Shown in pieces: positions 35,053-42,419 of a stretch of 64,000 nt of DNA. The stretch's first letter is position 1, and each line of letters starts with the position of its first letter. The position numbers and the translations under genes were made by a program. Source of the stretch: Bradyrhizobium sp. ISRA464 (lineage in GTDB: Bacteria; Pseudomonadota; Alphaproteobacteria; Rhizobiales; Xanthobacteraceae); the NCBI RefSeq assembly GCF_029910095.1, contig NZ_CP094526.1, forward strand, positions 5,518,001 through 5,582,000, read 5' to 3'. The notes below the pieces were generated by a model that was given only the letters and a program-made list of their open reading frames with translations, searched no databases and was not told where the DNA came from.

Positions 35053-35962
35053 ACCACCCCCTGCGCGTTGCCAGCGACACCAGCCCTGCGGGCAGGAACA
35101 GCACCAGTCCCATGATCAGGAGGCCGTAGATCAACTGGAAATATTGCGGCGTGGTGAAGCCGATCAGGTTGTAGATGCCGTAGAGGATGATCACGCCGAC
35201 GATTGGTCCGGTGATGGTGGCGACGCCGCCGAACAACGCGAACACAATCGCAAAGATGCTGAACTCGCCGGAGAACACGTTGTCCGGATAGAACACGGAG
35301 ACGTACCAGGCATAGATGCCGCCCGCGAGGCCGGCGACCAGCGCGGAGGCGAGCCAGGCGATCACCCGCATCTTGACGATGTTGACGCCGGCCATCGAGG
35401 CCGAGACCCCGTCCTCACGCACCGCCTGCAAGGCGAGGCCGAAGGCCGAGTTCCTCAGATAGACGACGCCGCCGACCGTCAGCGCCATCACGGCGACAGC
35501 AGCGTAGTAGGCGTACGTCGGATTGAACGTCCCGGTCAGCGACACGCCGTAGGGCCCCTTGGTGATGCCTTCGAGCGCCGGATTGGCGACGAAGTGCAGC
35601 ACGGCAAGCGAGGCCGCCAGATTGGCGATCGCGAAATACGCGCCGGACAATCGCAGCAGCGGTGTCAGCAGCAGGCCAAGCGCCACAGCGACCAAACCGC
35701 CGACCACCACGGCAAGGACGGCCGGCGTCTGCAGATGCATCACCATGATGGCGAAGCCATAGGCGCCGGCGCCGAAGAAGCCGACATAGCCGAACGGCAG
35801 ATAGCCGGTGAAGCCATAGATGATGTTCACGCCTTGCGCGAGGATCAGAAAGATCACGAAGTTGAACAGCAACAGATGGTTTTGATAGACGCCGGGGAGA
35901 GCCGCGAACACCACGACCAGCGGCGCCAGGATGAACAGCAGGTGTTTCGATGCGTTAGGCAA
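35042..35962 (-). CDS. livM: ABC transporter permease LivM
   Basis: A 306-residue membrane protein with about eight to ten helices and the LivM blocks GVNIIYGFTGYLPFGYVGFF, RLSGAYFAIANLAASLAVLH and ALQAVREDGVSASMAGVNI. It forms the channel with LivH. The start appears to be a TTG at 35962 inside an eight-base overlap with the livH stop (TTGCCTAA). The rare start codon may lower its translation unless it is coupled to livH. Confidence 0.9.
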   Translation of the reverse strand: MPNASKHLLFILAPLVVVFAALPGVYQNHLLLFNFVIFLILAQGVNIIYGFTGYLPFGYVGFFGAGAYGFAIMVMHLQTPAVLAVVVGGLVAVALGLLLTPLLRLSGAYFAIANLAASLAVLHFVANPALEGITKGPYGVSLTGTFNPTYAYYAAVAVMALTVGGVVYLRNSAFGLALQAVREDGVSASMAGVNIVKMRVIAWLASALVAGLAGGIYAWYVSVFYPDNVFSGEFSIFAIVFALFGGVATITGPIVGVIILYGIYNLIGFTTPQYFQLIYGLLIMGLVLFLPAGLVSLATRRGWYVP

Positions 35963-36875
35963 CGCGCACCCGCCTTCCGAGCAGACCGCTCGGGCGCAAC
36001 AACAGGATCACGATCAACAACACATAGGGCAGCAAGTCGGCCCAGGAACTGAGATAGGTCTGCACCAGCATATAGCAGACGCCGTAGACGACGCCGCCGA
36101 GCGCGGTGCCGAGCGGATTGCCAAGCGAGCCCAGCACCACGATCGCAAACGACGTCACCGTCGCATCCGCGCCGAAGGCTGGCGTCACCGAGCCGAACAT
36201 GAAGGGCGCGAACACGCCGGCGATGGCGGCGAGCCCCAAGCCGATGCCGAACGCCGCCGCCGAGACGCGGTCGACGTCGATGCCGGTCGCCAGCGCCTCA
36301 TCGCGCCGTGACATCACCGCGCGGGTCAGCGTGCCGAGCCGCGTGTGGTAGAGATAGAGATAGACGAACGCGATCACGATCAGGCTGGTTACAGCCGCGA
36401 TCACCCAGGGCGCCGGAAAGCCCTGGCCGAAGATCTGGATCGGCCCCGCCCCGGCCTTGCCGCCGAACCACTTGACCTTGATGGTCGTGAATACGGTTCC
36501 CAGCAGCCGGCTCTGGATCGACCGCTCGCTGGTGCCGGCGAAGATCGTGGTGACGGCCTCGATCACCTGCGACAGGCCGAAGAACAGGATGATCGACAGC
36601 ATTTCCGGGTTGGCCGAGCCCTGCAGACGCGGCACCAGCACCCAGTACAACAGCAGGCCTGCGAGCACGAAGATCACGAAGGCTAGCGGCACCGCGAACA
36701 GCGGGTCGAGGCCGGCGATGCCGACCACCCCGACCGCGATGAAGGCGCCGAGCATCAGAATGTCGCCATGCGCAAGATTGACGATGCGCATGACACCGAA
36801 CACGAGATTGAGACCGATGCCGACGAGGCTGAAATACAGCCCGAACAGCACGCCGGCGACGAGCGCGTAGGTCAT
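35955..36875 (-). CDS. livH: ABC transporter permease LivH
   Basis: A 306-residue inner-membrane permease with the LivH signature GIGLNLVFGVMRIVNLAHGD near residue 20 and IVVLGSLGNPLGTALGGVVY near 250. It forms the permease pair with LivM. The ATG at 36875 lies 45 bases after the binding-protein gene. One unusual stretch near residue 130 (FAGTSERSIQSRLLG) is a loop between helices. Confidence 0.93.
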   Translation of the reverse strand: MTYALVAGVLFGLYFSLVGIGLNLVFGVMRIVNLAHGDILMLGAFIAVGVVGIAGLDPLFAVPLAFVIFVLAGLLLYWVLVPRLQGSANPEMLSIILFFGLSQVIEAVTTIFAGTSERSIQSRLLGTVFTTIKVKWFGGKAGAGPIQIFGQGFPAPWVIAAVTSLIVIAFVYLYLYHTRLGTLTRAVMSRRDEALATGIDVDRVSAAAFGIGLGLAAIAGVFAPFMFGSVTPAFGADATVTSFAIVVLGSLGNPLGTALGGVVYGVCYMLVQTYLSSWADLLPYVLLIVILLLRPSGLLGRRVRVA

Positions 36876-36920
36876 GCTACCGCCCGCCCCCGATAACCTC
36901 GATTGACGCCGATGACTGCA

Positions 36921-38168
36921 TTACGGCGCCGGATAGACCGGCTTGCCGGTCGCGGTCTCGTGCGGATAGATCGAGACGAACTTGATGTGATCGTGCTCGT
37001 CGACCGTGAGCTGGCCGAGCGGCGTCAATTCGCCGACCTGCCCGCCGGTGTCATCCAGCGCAAAGGTGCCGTCGAGCGTCTTGAGCTTGCCGTTGAGCGA
37101 GAACACCGCGCGGCGCAGCTCCATCTGGTCGAGGCTGGTCGCCTCCGACAGCGTCTTCTCGATCACCAGCGCGGTGGTGTAGCCGGCCACCGCGTTGAAG
37201 CCGAACTCCATCTTGCCGTCGCTGTACTTCCTCTCCCAGGCGGCGCGGAAATCCTTCATGTTCATCCCGAAATTGACGGGATAATCCAGCTCGGACGGCG
37301 GCACATAGGTCCAGATGTGCTCGAGGCCCTTGGCGCCGACGTTCTTTTCGAGCAGCTCGGTCTCGAGGCCGGCATAGATCGAGAACAGCATCTTGAACTT
37401 GATGCCGACGTCCTGGACGTTGCGCAGGAAGGCGATGTCGTTCGGCGCGTAGCCGAAATGGATCACCGCGTCGGGATTGGCGTTGTTGATGTTGTTGATG
37501 ATGACGTTGTAGTTCGTGGTCTCGGTCGGTACGCCCTGGTCGTAGACGATCTCGATCGGCGCGCCCGAATCCTTGACGAACTTGCGGAAGGCGTTGGCCT
37601 GCGTTCCCGTGAACTCGTTGGTCGCGTAGAGGATCGCGATCTTCTTGATGCCGAGACCCGGACCGTCATGGCTGATGAAGTCCGCCACCGGCTTCGGCCA
37701 GATGGTCGACACCGGGTCGGCCATCAGCGCGATATACGGATTGTCCTTGGAGAAGAAGCTCGCGCCGGTGCCGGTCTGATCGAACAGGAACATCTTGTGG
37801 TCGCGCGCGATCGCAACCGCCGGCGCCGTCAGCACCGATCCGGAATCCGCCACCAGCAGATCGACCTTATCCTGGGTGATGAGCTGATTATAAAGAGTCG
37901 CGGCGGTCGCGGTGTTGCTCTGGTCGTCATAGGAGACGAGCTTGATCGGGATCTTCTTGTCGAACGCCTTCACAAAGACGCCGCCGTCGGCGTTCTTCTG
38001 TTCGACCCAGAATTTCAGCGAGCTGTAAACCGGCATCGAGATCGAGGCATAGCGCCCCGAGGACGCATAGAGCGTGCCGATCTTGATCTCGGACGGCGCA
38101 TCTGCCGCCATGGCCTGCGTGGCAATTGCGAGGCTGGCAGCGAGTGCCGCGCCGGTCATCCTCAGCAT
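36921..38168 (-). CDS. ABC transporter substrate-binding protein (LivK-like)
   Basis: A 415-residue periplasmic binding protein with a Sec signal peptide (MLRMTGAALAASLAIATQAM, cleavage near AMA-AD). The mature protein begins PSEIKIGTLYASSGRYA and belongs to the same group as amide- and urea-type HAAT receptors. GGGAGG nine bases before the ATG supports the start. It is the first gene of the transporter/amidase/DUF2848 operon and diverges from the DUF35 gene. By context its ligand is probably an amide that the amidase hydrolyses. Confidence 0.92.
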   Translation of the reverse strand: MLRMTGAALAASLAIATQAMAADAPSEIKIGTLYASSGRYASISMPVYSSLKFWVEQKNADGGVFVKAFDKKIPIKLVSYDDQSNTATAATLYNQLITQDKVDLLVADSGSVLTAPAVAIARDHKMFLFDQTGTGASFFSKDNPYIALMADPVSTIWPKPVADFISHDGPGLGIKKIAILYATNEFTGTQANAFRKFVKDSGAPIEIVYDQGVPTETTNYNVIINNINNANPDAVIHFGYAPNDIAFLRNVQDVGIKFKMLFSIYAGLETELLEKNVGAKGLEHIWTYVPPSELDYPVNFGMNMKDFRAAWERKYSDGKMEFGFNAVAGYTTALVIEKTLSEATSLDQMELRRAVFSLNGKLKTLDGTFALDDTGGQVGELTPLGQLTVDEHDHIKFVSIYPHETATGKPVYPAP

Positions 38169-38378
38169 GATCTCATTCCTCCCGGATGCTTGATACCGGC
38201 GCCCTTCTACGCGCGAGACCGGAGGGACACAAGCAGGCCAGCCTTATCAATTGTGCGAGGGGCGGAATATGCGGCATGCGCGTGGCACAGGCGGCTGCGC
38301 GCTGCACGGATAGACCGTTGACGGGCCTTGGTCCAATGTCGCATCAAGATTGGAACGATTTCGGGAGGATTTTCAGAC

Positions 38379-38792
38379 ATGGCCGAGCCCGCGCGCGCGA
38401 AACCAAAACCGACACCGGAGACCCAGCACTTCTGGGACGGCACGAAGGCGGGCGAATTGCGCCTGCAGCGTTGCGATGCCTGCGCCAATGTCTATTTTCC
38501 GCCGCGGCCGTTCTGCCCCTCCTGCGCCTCGCGCAAGGTCTCGGTCTTCAAGGCCAGCGGCAAGGGCAAGCTCTACAGCTATGTCATCAATCATCGCCCT
38601 GCCGCGCCCGGCTTCACGCCGCCTTACGCGATCGCGGTGGTGGAGCTCGACGAAGGCCCACGCATGATGAGCAACATCATCGATTGTCCGCAGACGCCGG
38701 AGGCGCTCGAGCTCGACATGCCGCTCGAGGTCGCGTTCCAGCAACTCGACGACAAGATCACCCTTCCCGTTTTCCGTCCGGCAAAGGGGTAA
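38379..38792 (+). CDS. Zn-ribbon/OB-fold protein (DUF35 family)
   Basis: A 137-residue acyl-CoA-associated OB-fold protein. A rubredoxin-like zinc ribbon is formed by Cys32, Cys35, Cys46 and Cys49 (RCDACANVYFPPRPFCPSC). The OB-fold domain follows (KLYSYVINHRPAAPGFTPPY). DUF35 proteins pair with thiolase-like enzymes, where they help bind CoA substrates; in steroid side-chain catabolism such pairs form retro-aldolases. It precedes the thiolase gene by four bases. The ATG at 38379 is preferred because the longer frame adds non-homologous residues. Confidence 0.9.
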   Translation: MAEPARAKPKPTPETQHFWDGTKAGELRLQRCDACANVYFPPRPFCPSCASRKVSVFKASGKGKLYSYVINHRPAAPGFTPPYAIAVVELDEGPRMMSNIIDCPQTPEALELDMPLEVAFQQLDDKITLPVFRPAKG

Positions 38793-38796
38793 CGCG

Positions 38797-39936
38797 ATGC
38801 GCAGGAACCAGGTTGCCGTCGTCGGTGCGGCTGAAACCACCGAGCTTGGCGTGATTCCGAACATGTCGCAGATCCAGCTGCACGCGGATGCGGCGCTGAA
38901 CGCGATCGCGGACGCGGGGCTGAAGCTGTCCGACATCGACGGCTTTGCCACCGCGGTCGAGACGCCGCAGCAGGTCGCACATTATCTCGGCATCACGCCG
39001 ACTTGGGTCGACGGTACGTCGGTCGGCGGCTGCTCCTTCATGCTGCATGTCCGCCATGCCGCCGCCGCGATCGAGGCCGGCCTCTGCAAAACCGTGCTGA
39101 TCACCCATGCCGAGAGCGGCAAGTCGATGATCGGCAAGCAGCCGCGCTTCACGCCGCCCGACAGTCTCAACGGCCAGTTCGAGGCGCCGTTCGGCGTCTA
39201 CGGGCCGCCGAGCATGTTTCCGATTCCCGTGCTGCGCTTCATGAAGACCCACGGCATCACCCATGAGCAGCTCGCCATGGTCGCCGTCGTGCAGCGCGAA
39301 TGGGCAGCGAAGAACCCGCGCGCGACCATGAGGGACCCGATCACGGTCGCCGACGTCCTGAATTCGCGGATGATCGCCTATCCGTTCCGCCTGCTGCAGT
39401 GCTGCCTCGTCACCGACGGCGGCGGTGCGCTGATCCTGACCTCGGCCGACCGCGCCAAGGACTTCCCGAAGAAGCCGGTCTACATCCTCGGCACCGGCGA
39501 GAGCGTGGAAACGCCGATGGTCAGCCAGATGAAGACGTTCGATTCCTCGCGCGCCTTCAAGGTCGCCGGCCCCCTGGCCTTCAAGGAAGCCGGCATCACG
39601 CACAAGGACGTCGATCATCTGATGATCTACGACGCCTTCGCGCATCTGCCGCTCTACGGCCTCGGCGACCTCGGCTTCATGCCCTATGAGGAGACCGGCA
39701 AGTTCATCGCCGACGGCAACACCCGCCCAGGCGGCAAGCTGCCGCTCAACACCAATGGTGGCGGCTTAAGCTACATGCACTCCGGCATGTACGGCATGTA
39801 CGCGCTGCAGGAGAGCGTGCGGCAGATGCGCGGCATCGCGCCGGCGCAGGTGCCGAATGCGAAGATCTCAGTCTGCCACGGCGTCGGCGGCATGTTCGCA
39901 GCATCAGGTACCATCATCTTCACGAACGAGAAGTGA
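38797..39936 (+). CDS. Thiolase-like protein (SCP2/acetyl-CoA acetyltransferase type)
   Basis: A 379-residue thiolase-fold protein. The nucleophile-loop Cys is in VDGTSVGGCSFMLHV. Near the C-terminus NTNGGGLSYMHSGMYGMYA carries a His where thiolases have GHP, and ISVCHGVGGMFAASG holds the second Cys. It lies directly behind a DUF35 gene, as in thiolase-DUF35 complexes that do thiolysis or retro-aldol cleavage. Substrate unknown; it is probably a branched or ring-derived acyl-CoA. The SDR gene follows after the repeat element. Confidence 0.88.
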   Translation: MRRNQVAVVGAAETTELGVIPNMSQIQLHADAALNAIADAGLKLSDIDGFATAVETPQQVAHYLGITPTWVDGTSVGGCSFMLHVRHAAAAIEAGLCKTVLITHAESGKSMIGKQPRFTPPDSLNGQFEAPFGVYGPPSMFPIPVLRFMKTHGITHEQLAMVAVVQREWAAKNPRATMRDPITVADVLNSRMIAYPFRLLQCCLVTDGGGALILTSADRAKDFPKKPVYILGTGESVETPMVSQMKTFDSSRAFKVAGPLAFKEAGITHKDVDHLMIYDAFAHLPLYGLGDLGFMPYEETGKFIADGNTRPGGKLPLNTNGGGLSYMHSGMYGMYALQESVRQMRGIAPAQVPNAKISVCHGVGGMFAASGTIIFTNEK

Positions 39937-39969
39937 GTCATCTGTGAGAGACACGCTGCTCCTTTCCCT

Positions 39970-40106
39970 CCCTCTCCCCGCCCTCCGCGGGGAGAGGGTT
40001 GGGGTGAGGGGCTCTCTCGACAAAGACAGACTCGCGGAGAATCCCCCTCACCCGGATCGCTCGCTTGCGCGTGCGATCCGACCTCTCCCCGCAAGCGGGG
40101 CGAGGT
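39970..40106. repeat. Mosaic palindromic repeat (CCTCTCCCCG family), copy 2
   Basis: CCCTCTCCCCG (39970-39980) pairs perfectly with CGGGGAGAGGG (39988-39998). GGGGTGAGGGG then pairs with CCCCCTCACCC further right, and ACCTCTCCCCGC with GCGGGGCGAGGT. It fills the gap between the thiolase and SDR genes. Confidence 0.85.
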
Positions 40107-40139
40107 AAGGGCGCACGGTCACTCAATCAGGAGAACCAC

Positions 40140-41054
40140 ATGGCAAAATCACTGCAGGATAAAGTCATCATCGTCACCGGCGCGGGCCGCGGCATCGGCC
40201 GCGAGATCGCGCTGCTCTGCGCGGCCGAAGGCGCGAAGGTCGTCGTCAACGACCCGGGTGGCGCGGCCGACGGCGCCGGCTCGAGCGCGGCGCCCGCCGA
40301 GGAGGTGGTCGAGGAGATCAAGAAGCGTGGCGGCACCGCCGTCGCGAACTTCGAGTCGGTGGCGGAAGCGATTCCCGCCAGCAAGATCGTGAAGACCGCG
40401 ACCGATCATTTCGGCCGGCTCGACGGCGTGGTCAACAATGCCGGCATCCTCCGCGACATGATTTTCCACAAGATGAGCGTGGAAGCCTTCGAGGCTGTCA
40501 TCAAGGTGCATTTGATGGGCTCGTTCTACGTCTCTCACGCTGCGGCGCGCATTTACCGCGAGCAGGAGAGCGGCTCCTTCGTGCACTTCACCTCGACCTC
40601 GGGCCTGATCGGCAATTACGGCCAGGCCAACTACGCCGCCGCCAAGCTCGGCATCGTCGGTCTGTCGAAGTCGATCGCACTCGACATGGGCCGCTTCAAC
40701 GTGCGCTCGAACTGCGTATCGCCGTTCGCCTGGACCCGCATGATCGGCACCATCCCGACCGAAACCGACGCCGAGAAGGCGCGTGTCGAGAAGATCAAGC
40801 AGATGGGGCCGGAGAAGATCGCGCCGGTCTGCGCCTACCTGCTCTCGGACGCCGCCAAGGACGTCACCGGGCAAATCTTCGGCGTGCGCATGAACGAGAT
40901 CTTCCTGATGGGCCAGTCGCGCCCGATCCGCTCGGTGCATCGCGGCGAAGGCTGGACCCCGGAAACGATCGCCGAGCACGGCATGCCGGCGCTGAAGGGA
41001 TCGTTCTACAAGCTCGACCGCTCGGCCGACGTCTTCACCTGGGATCCGATCTGA
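40140..41054 (+). CDS. SDR oxidoreductase, 3-hydroxyacyl-CoA dehydrogenase-like
   Basis: A 304-residue short-chain dehydrogenase. The cofactor loop is VTGAGRGIGREIA near residue 12, the NNAG motif is present, and the catalytic Ser/Tyr/Lys lie in STSGLIGNYGQANYAAAK. NDPGGAADGAG resembles the N-terminal dehydrogenase of peroxisomal multifunctional enzymes acting on 3-hydroxyacyl-CoA. An AGGAG Shine-Dalgarno fixes the ATG at 40140. It follows the DUF35/thiolase pair on the same strand, so a joint beta-oxidation-like step is likely. Confidence 0.9.
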   Translation: MAKSLQDKVIIVTGAGRGIGREIALLCAAEGAKVVVNDPGGAADGAGSSAAPAEEVVEEIKKRGGTAVANFESVAEAIPASKIVKTATDHFGRLDGVVNNAGILRDMIFHKMSVEAFEAVIKVHLMGSFYVSHAAARIYREQESGSFVHFTSTSGLIGNYGQANYAAAKLGIVGLSKSIALDMGRFNVRSNCVSPFAWTRMIGTIPTETDAEKARVEKIKQMGPEKIAPVCAYLLSDAAKDVTGQIFGVRMNEIFLMGQSRPIRSVHRGEGWTPETIAEHGMPALKGSFYKLDRSADVFTWDPI

Positions 41055-41068
41055 CAATTTTATGAAAC

Positions 41069-41096
41069 GTGGTCCCGGCGCACGCGCCGGGACCAC
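41069..41096 (+). terminator. Strong hairpin after the SDR gene
   Basis: GTGGTCCCGGCG and CGCCGGGACCAC form a perfect 12-bp stem with a four-base loop, 14 bases after the SDR stop. No T-run follows, so it is either a Rho-assisted terminator/3' end stabiliser or another palindromic repeat. Confidence 0.5.
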
Positions 41097-41191
41097 ACTA
41101 TCTTCGGTTGCTTCACGGCAACTTGCCCGCTTTGTGCCAGATTGCGGGCGCATGAACGGCCTCCCCATAACAAAAAGCCTGGGAGGACTTC

Positions 41192-42304
41192 ATGACTAAT
41201 CCAATCCAAACATCTGACCGTCAGGACGACAGCGTGAAGGCGTTCGACCGTCGGACAATCTTGCGCGGTGCAACCGCGCTGGCCGCGACCGCCATGGCCG
41301 CGTCCGATGCGACAGCGCGCGACTACGGCCGCAATGCAGAACCGCAGCGCTATCCCGACCCCGATATCGTCGTGATCGACGACAAGCGCTTCAAGGCCAA
41401 GGTCGGCAACACCGCGATCAAACGGCTCTACACCGGATGCCTGTGGGCGGAGGGTCCGGCCTGGAATGCGCAGGGCCAGTATCTGGTGTGGAGCGACATC
41501 CCGGCCAACCGGCAGTTGCGCTATCTCGACGATGACGGCCACATTTCCGAGCAGTTCCACAAGCCGTCGAACGAAGCGAACGGCTCGACGTTCGATTTCG
41601 AGGGACGGCAGATCACGGCCGAACGCACGCGGCTGGTTCGCTACGAGCACGACGGGACCATCACGTCGCTGGCAGAACAGGCCAATGGCAAGCAGCTCAA
41701 CGGGCCGAACGACATGGTCGTGCATCCCAACGACAAGTCGATCTGGTTCACCGATCCCGGCTATGGCGCGCTCTCGACCTACGAAGGGCAGCGCGCCAAC
41801 ACCGGCTCTCTCCAACCCTACCAGAAGGAAGCGGTCTATCGGATCGACGCATCGACCGGACAGATCACCAAGGTCGCCGACGAGCCGTTCAAGCCGAACG
41901 GCATCGCCTTCAGCCACGACTACAAGAAGGTCTATGTCTGCGATACCGGCATCACACATTATCCGAACGCGAAGAACATCGTCTGGCAGTACGACCTCAA
42001 CGGCGACAAGCTCTCCAACCCGCGCACGCTGATCGACATGACGTTGGACGGCAAGTCAGGCTTCCCGGACGGCATGCGCGTCGACATCGACGGCAACATC
42101 TGGGTCGGCGCCGGCTGGGTCGGCCCCGGCTATGACGGCGTGCAGGTGTTCGCGCCCGATGGTCAGCGCATCGGCCAGATCCTGCTGCCGGAGACCTGCG
42201 CCAACCTCACCTTCGGCGGCAAGAAGCGCAACCGCCTGTTCATGACCGCGAGCCAATCGCTCTATGCGGTCTATGTCGAGACCAAGGGTGCGCATAACTG
42301 CTGA
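41192..42304 (+). CDS. SMP-30/gluconolactonase family protein with Tat signal
   Basis: A 370-residue six-bladed beta-propeller lactonase of the SMP-30/LRE family. The leader has twin Arg at residues 20-21 (FDRRTILRGATALAATAMAA), predicting Tat export to the periplasm. Family blocks are EGPAWNAQGQYLVWSDIP (metal-binding Glu), NGPNDMVVHPND (Asn/Asp metal site) and PDGMRVDIDGNIWVG. It probably opens a sugar or aryl lactone. GGGAGG five bases before the ATG supports the start. It stands between the SDR gene and the convergent ppc gene, with no clear operon partner. Confidence 0.92.
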   Translation: MTNPIQTSDRQDDSVKAFDRRTILRGATALAATAMAASDATARDYGRNAEPQRYPDPDIVVIDDKRFKAKVGNTAIKRLYTGCLWAEGPAWNAQGQYLVWSDIPANRQLRYLDDDGHISEQFHKPSNEANGSTFDFEGRQITAERTRLVRYEHDGTITSLAEQANGKQLNGPNDMVVHPNDKSIWFTDPGYGALSTYEGQRANTGSLQPYQKEAVYRIDASTGQITKVADEPFKPNGIAFSHDYKKVYVCDTGITHYPNAKNIVWQYDLNGDKLSNPRTLIDMTLDGKSGFPDGMRVDIDGNIWVGAGWVGPGYDGVQVFAPDGQRIGQILLPETCANLTFGGKKRNRLFMTASQSLYAVYVETKGAHNC

Positions 42305-42320
42305 GAGACTTGTCATACGT

Positions 42321-42404
42321 CGTCATTGCGAGGAGCAAAGCGACGAAGCAATCCATCTTACCGCTTGCGGCTCAATGGATTGCTTCGCTGCGCTCGCAAT
42401 GACG
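42321..42404. repeat. Palindromic repeat (CGTCATTGCGAG family), copy 1
   Basis: CGTCATTGCGAG (42321-42332) and CTCGCAATGACG (42393-42404) are perfect 12-bp arms. Inner arms around GAAGCAATCCAT and ATGGATTGCTTC also pair. It lies between two convergent genes and could act as a bidirectional transcription end. A second copy is at 62105-62186. Confidence 0.85.
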
Positions 42405-42419
42405 GCGTATCATCACGGA

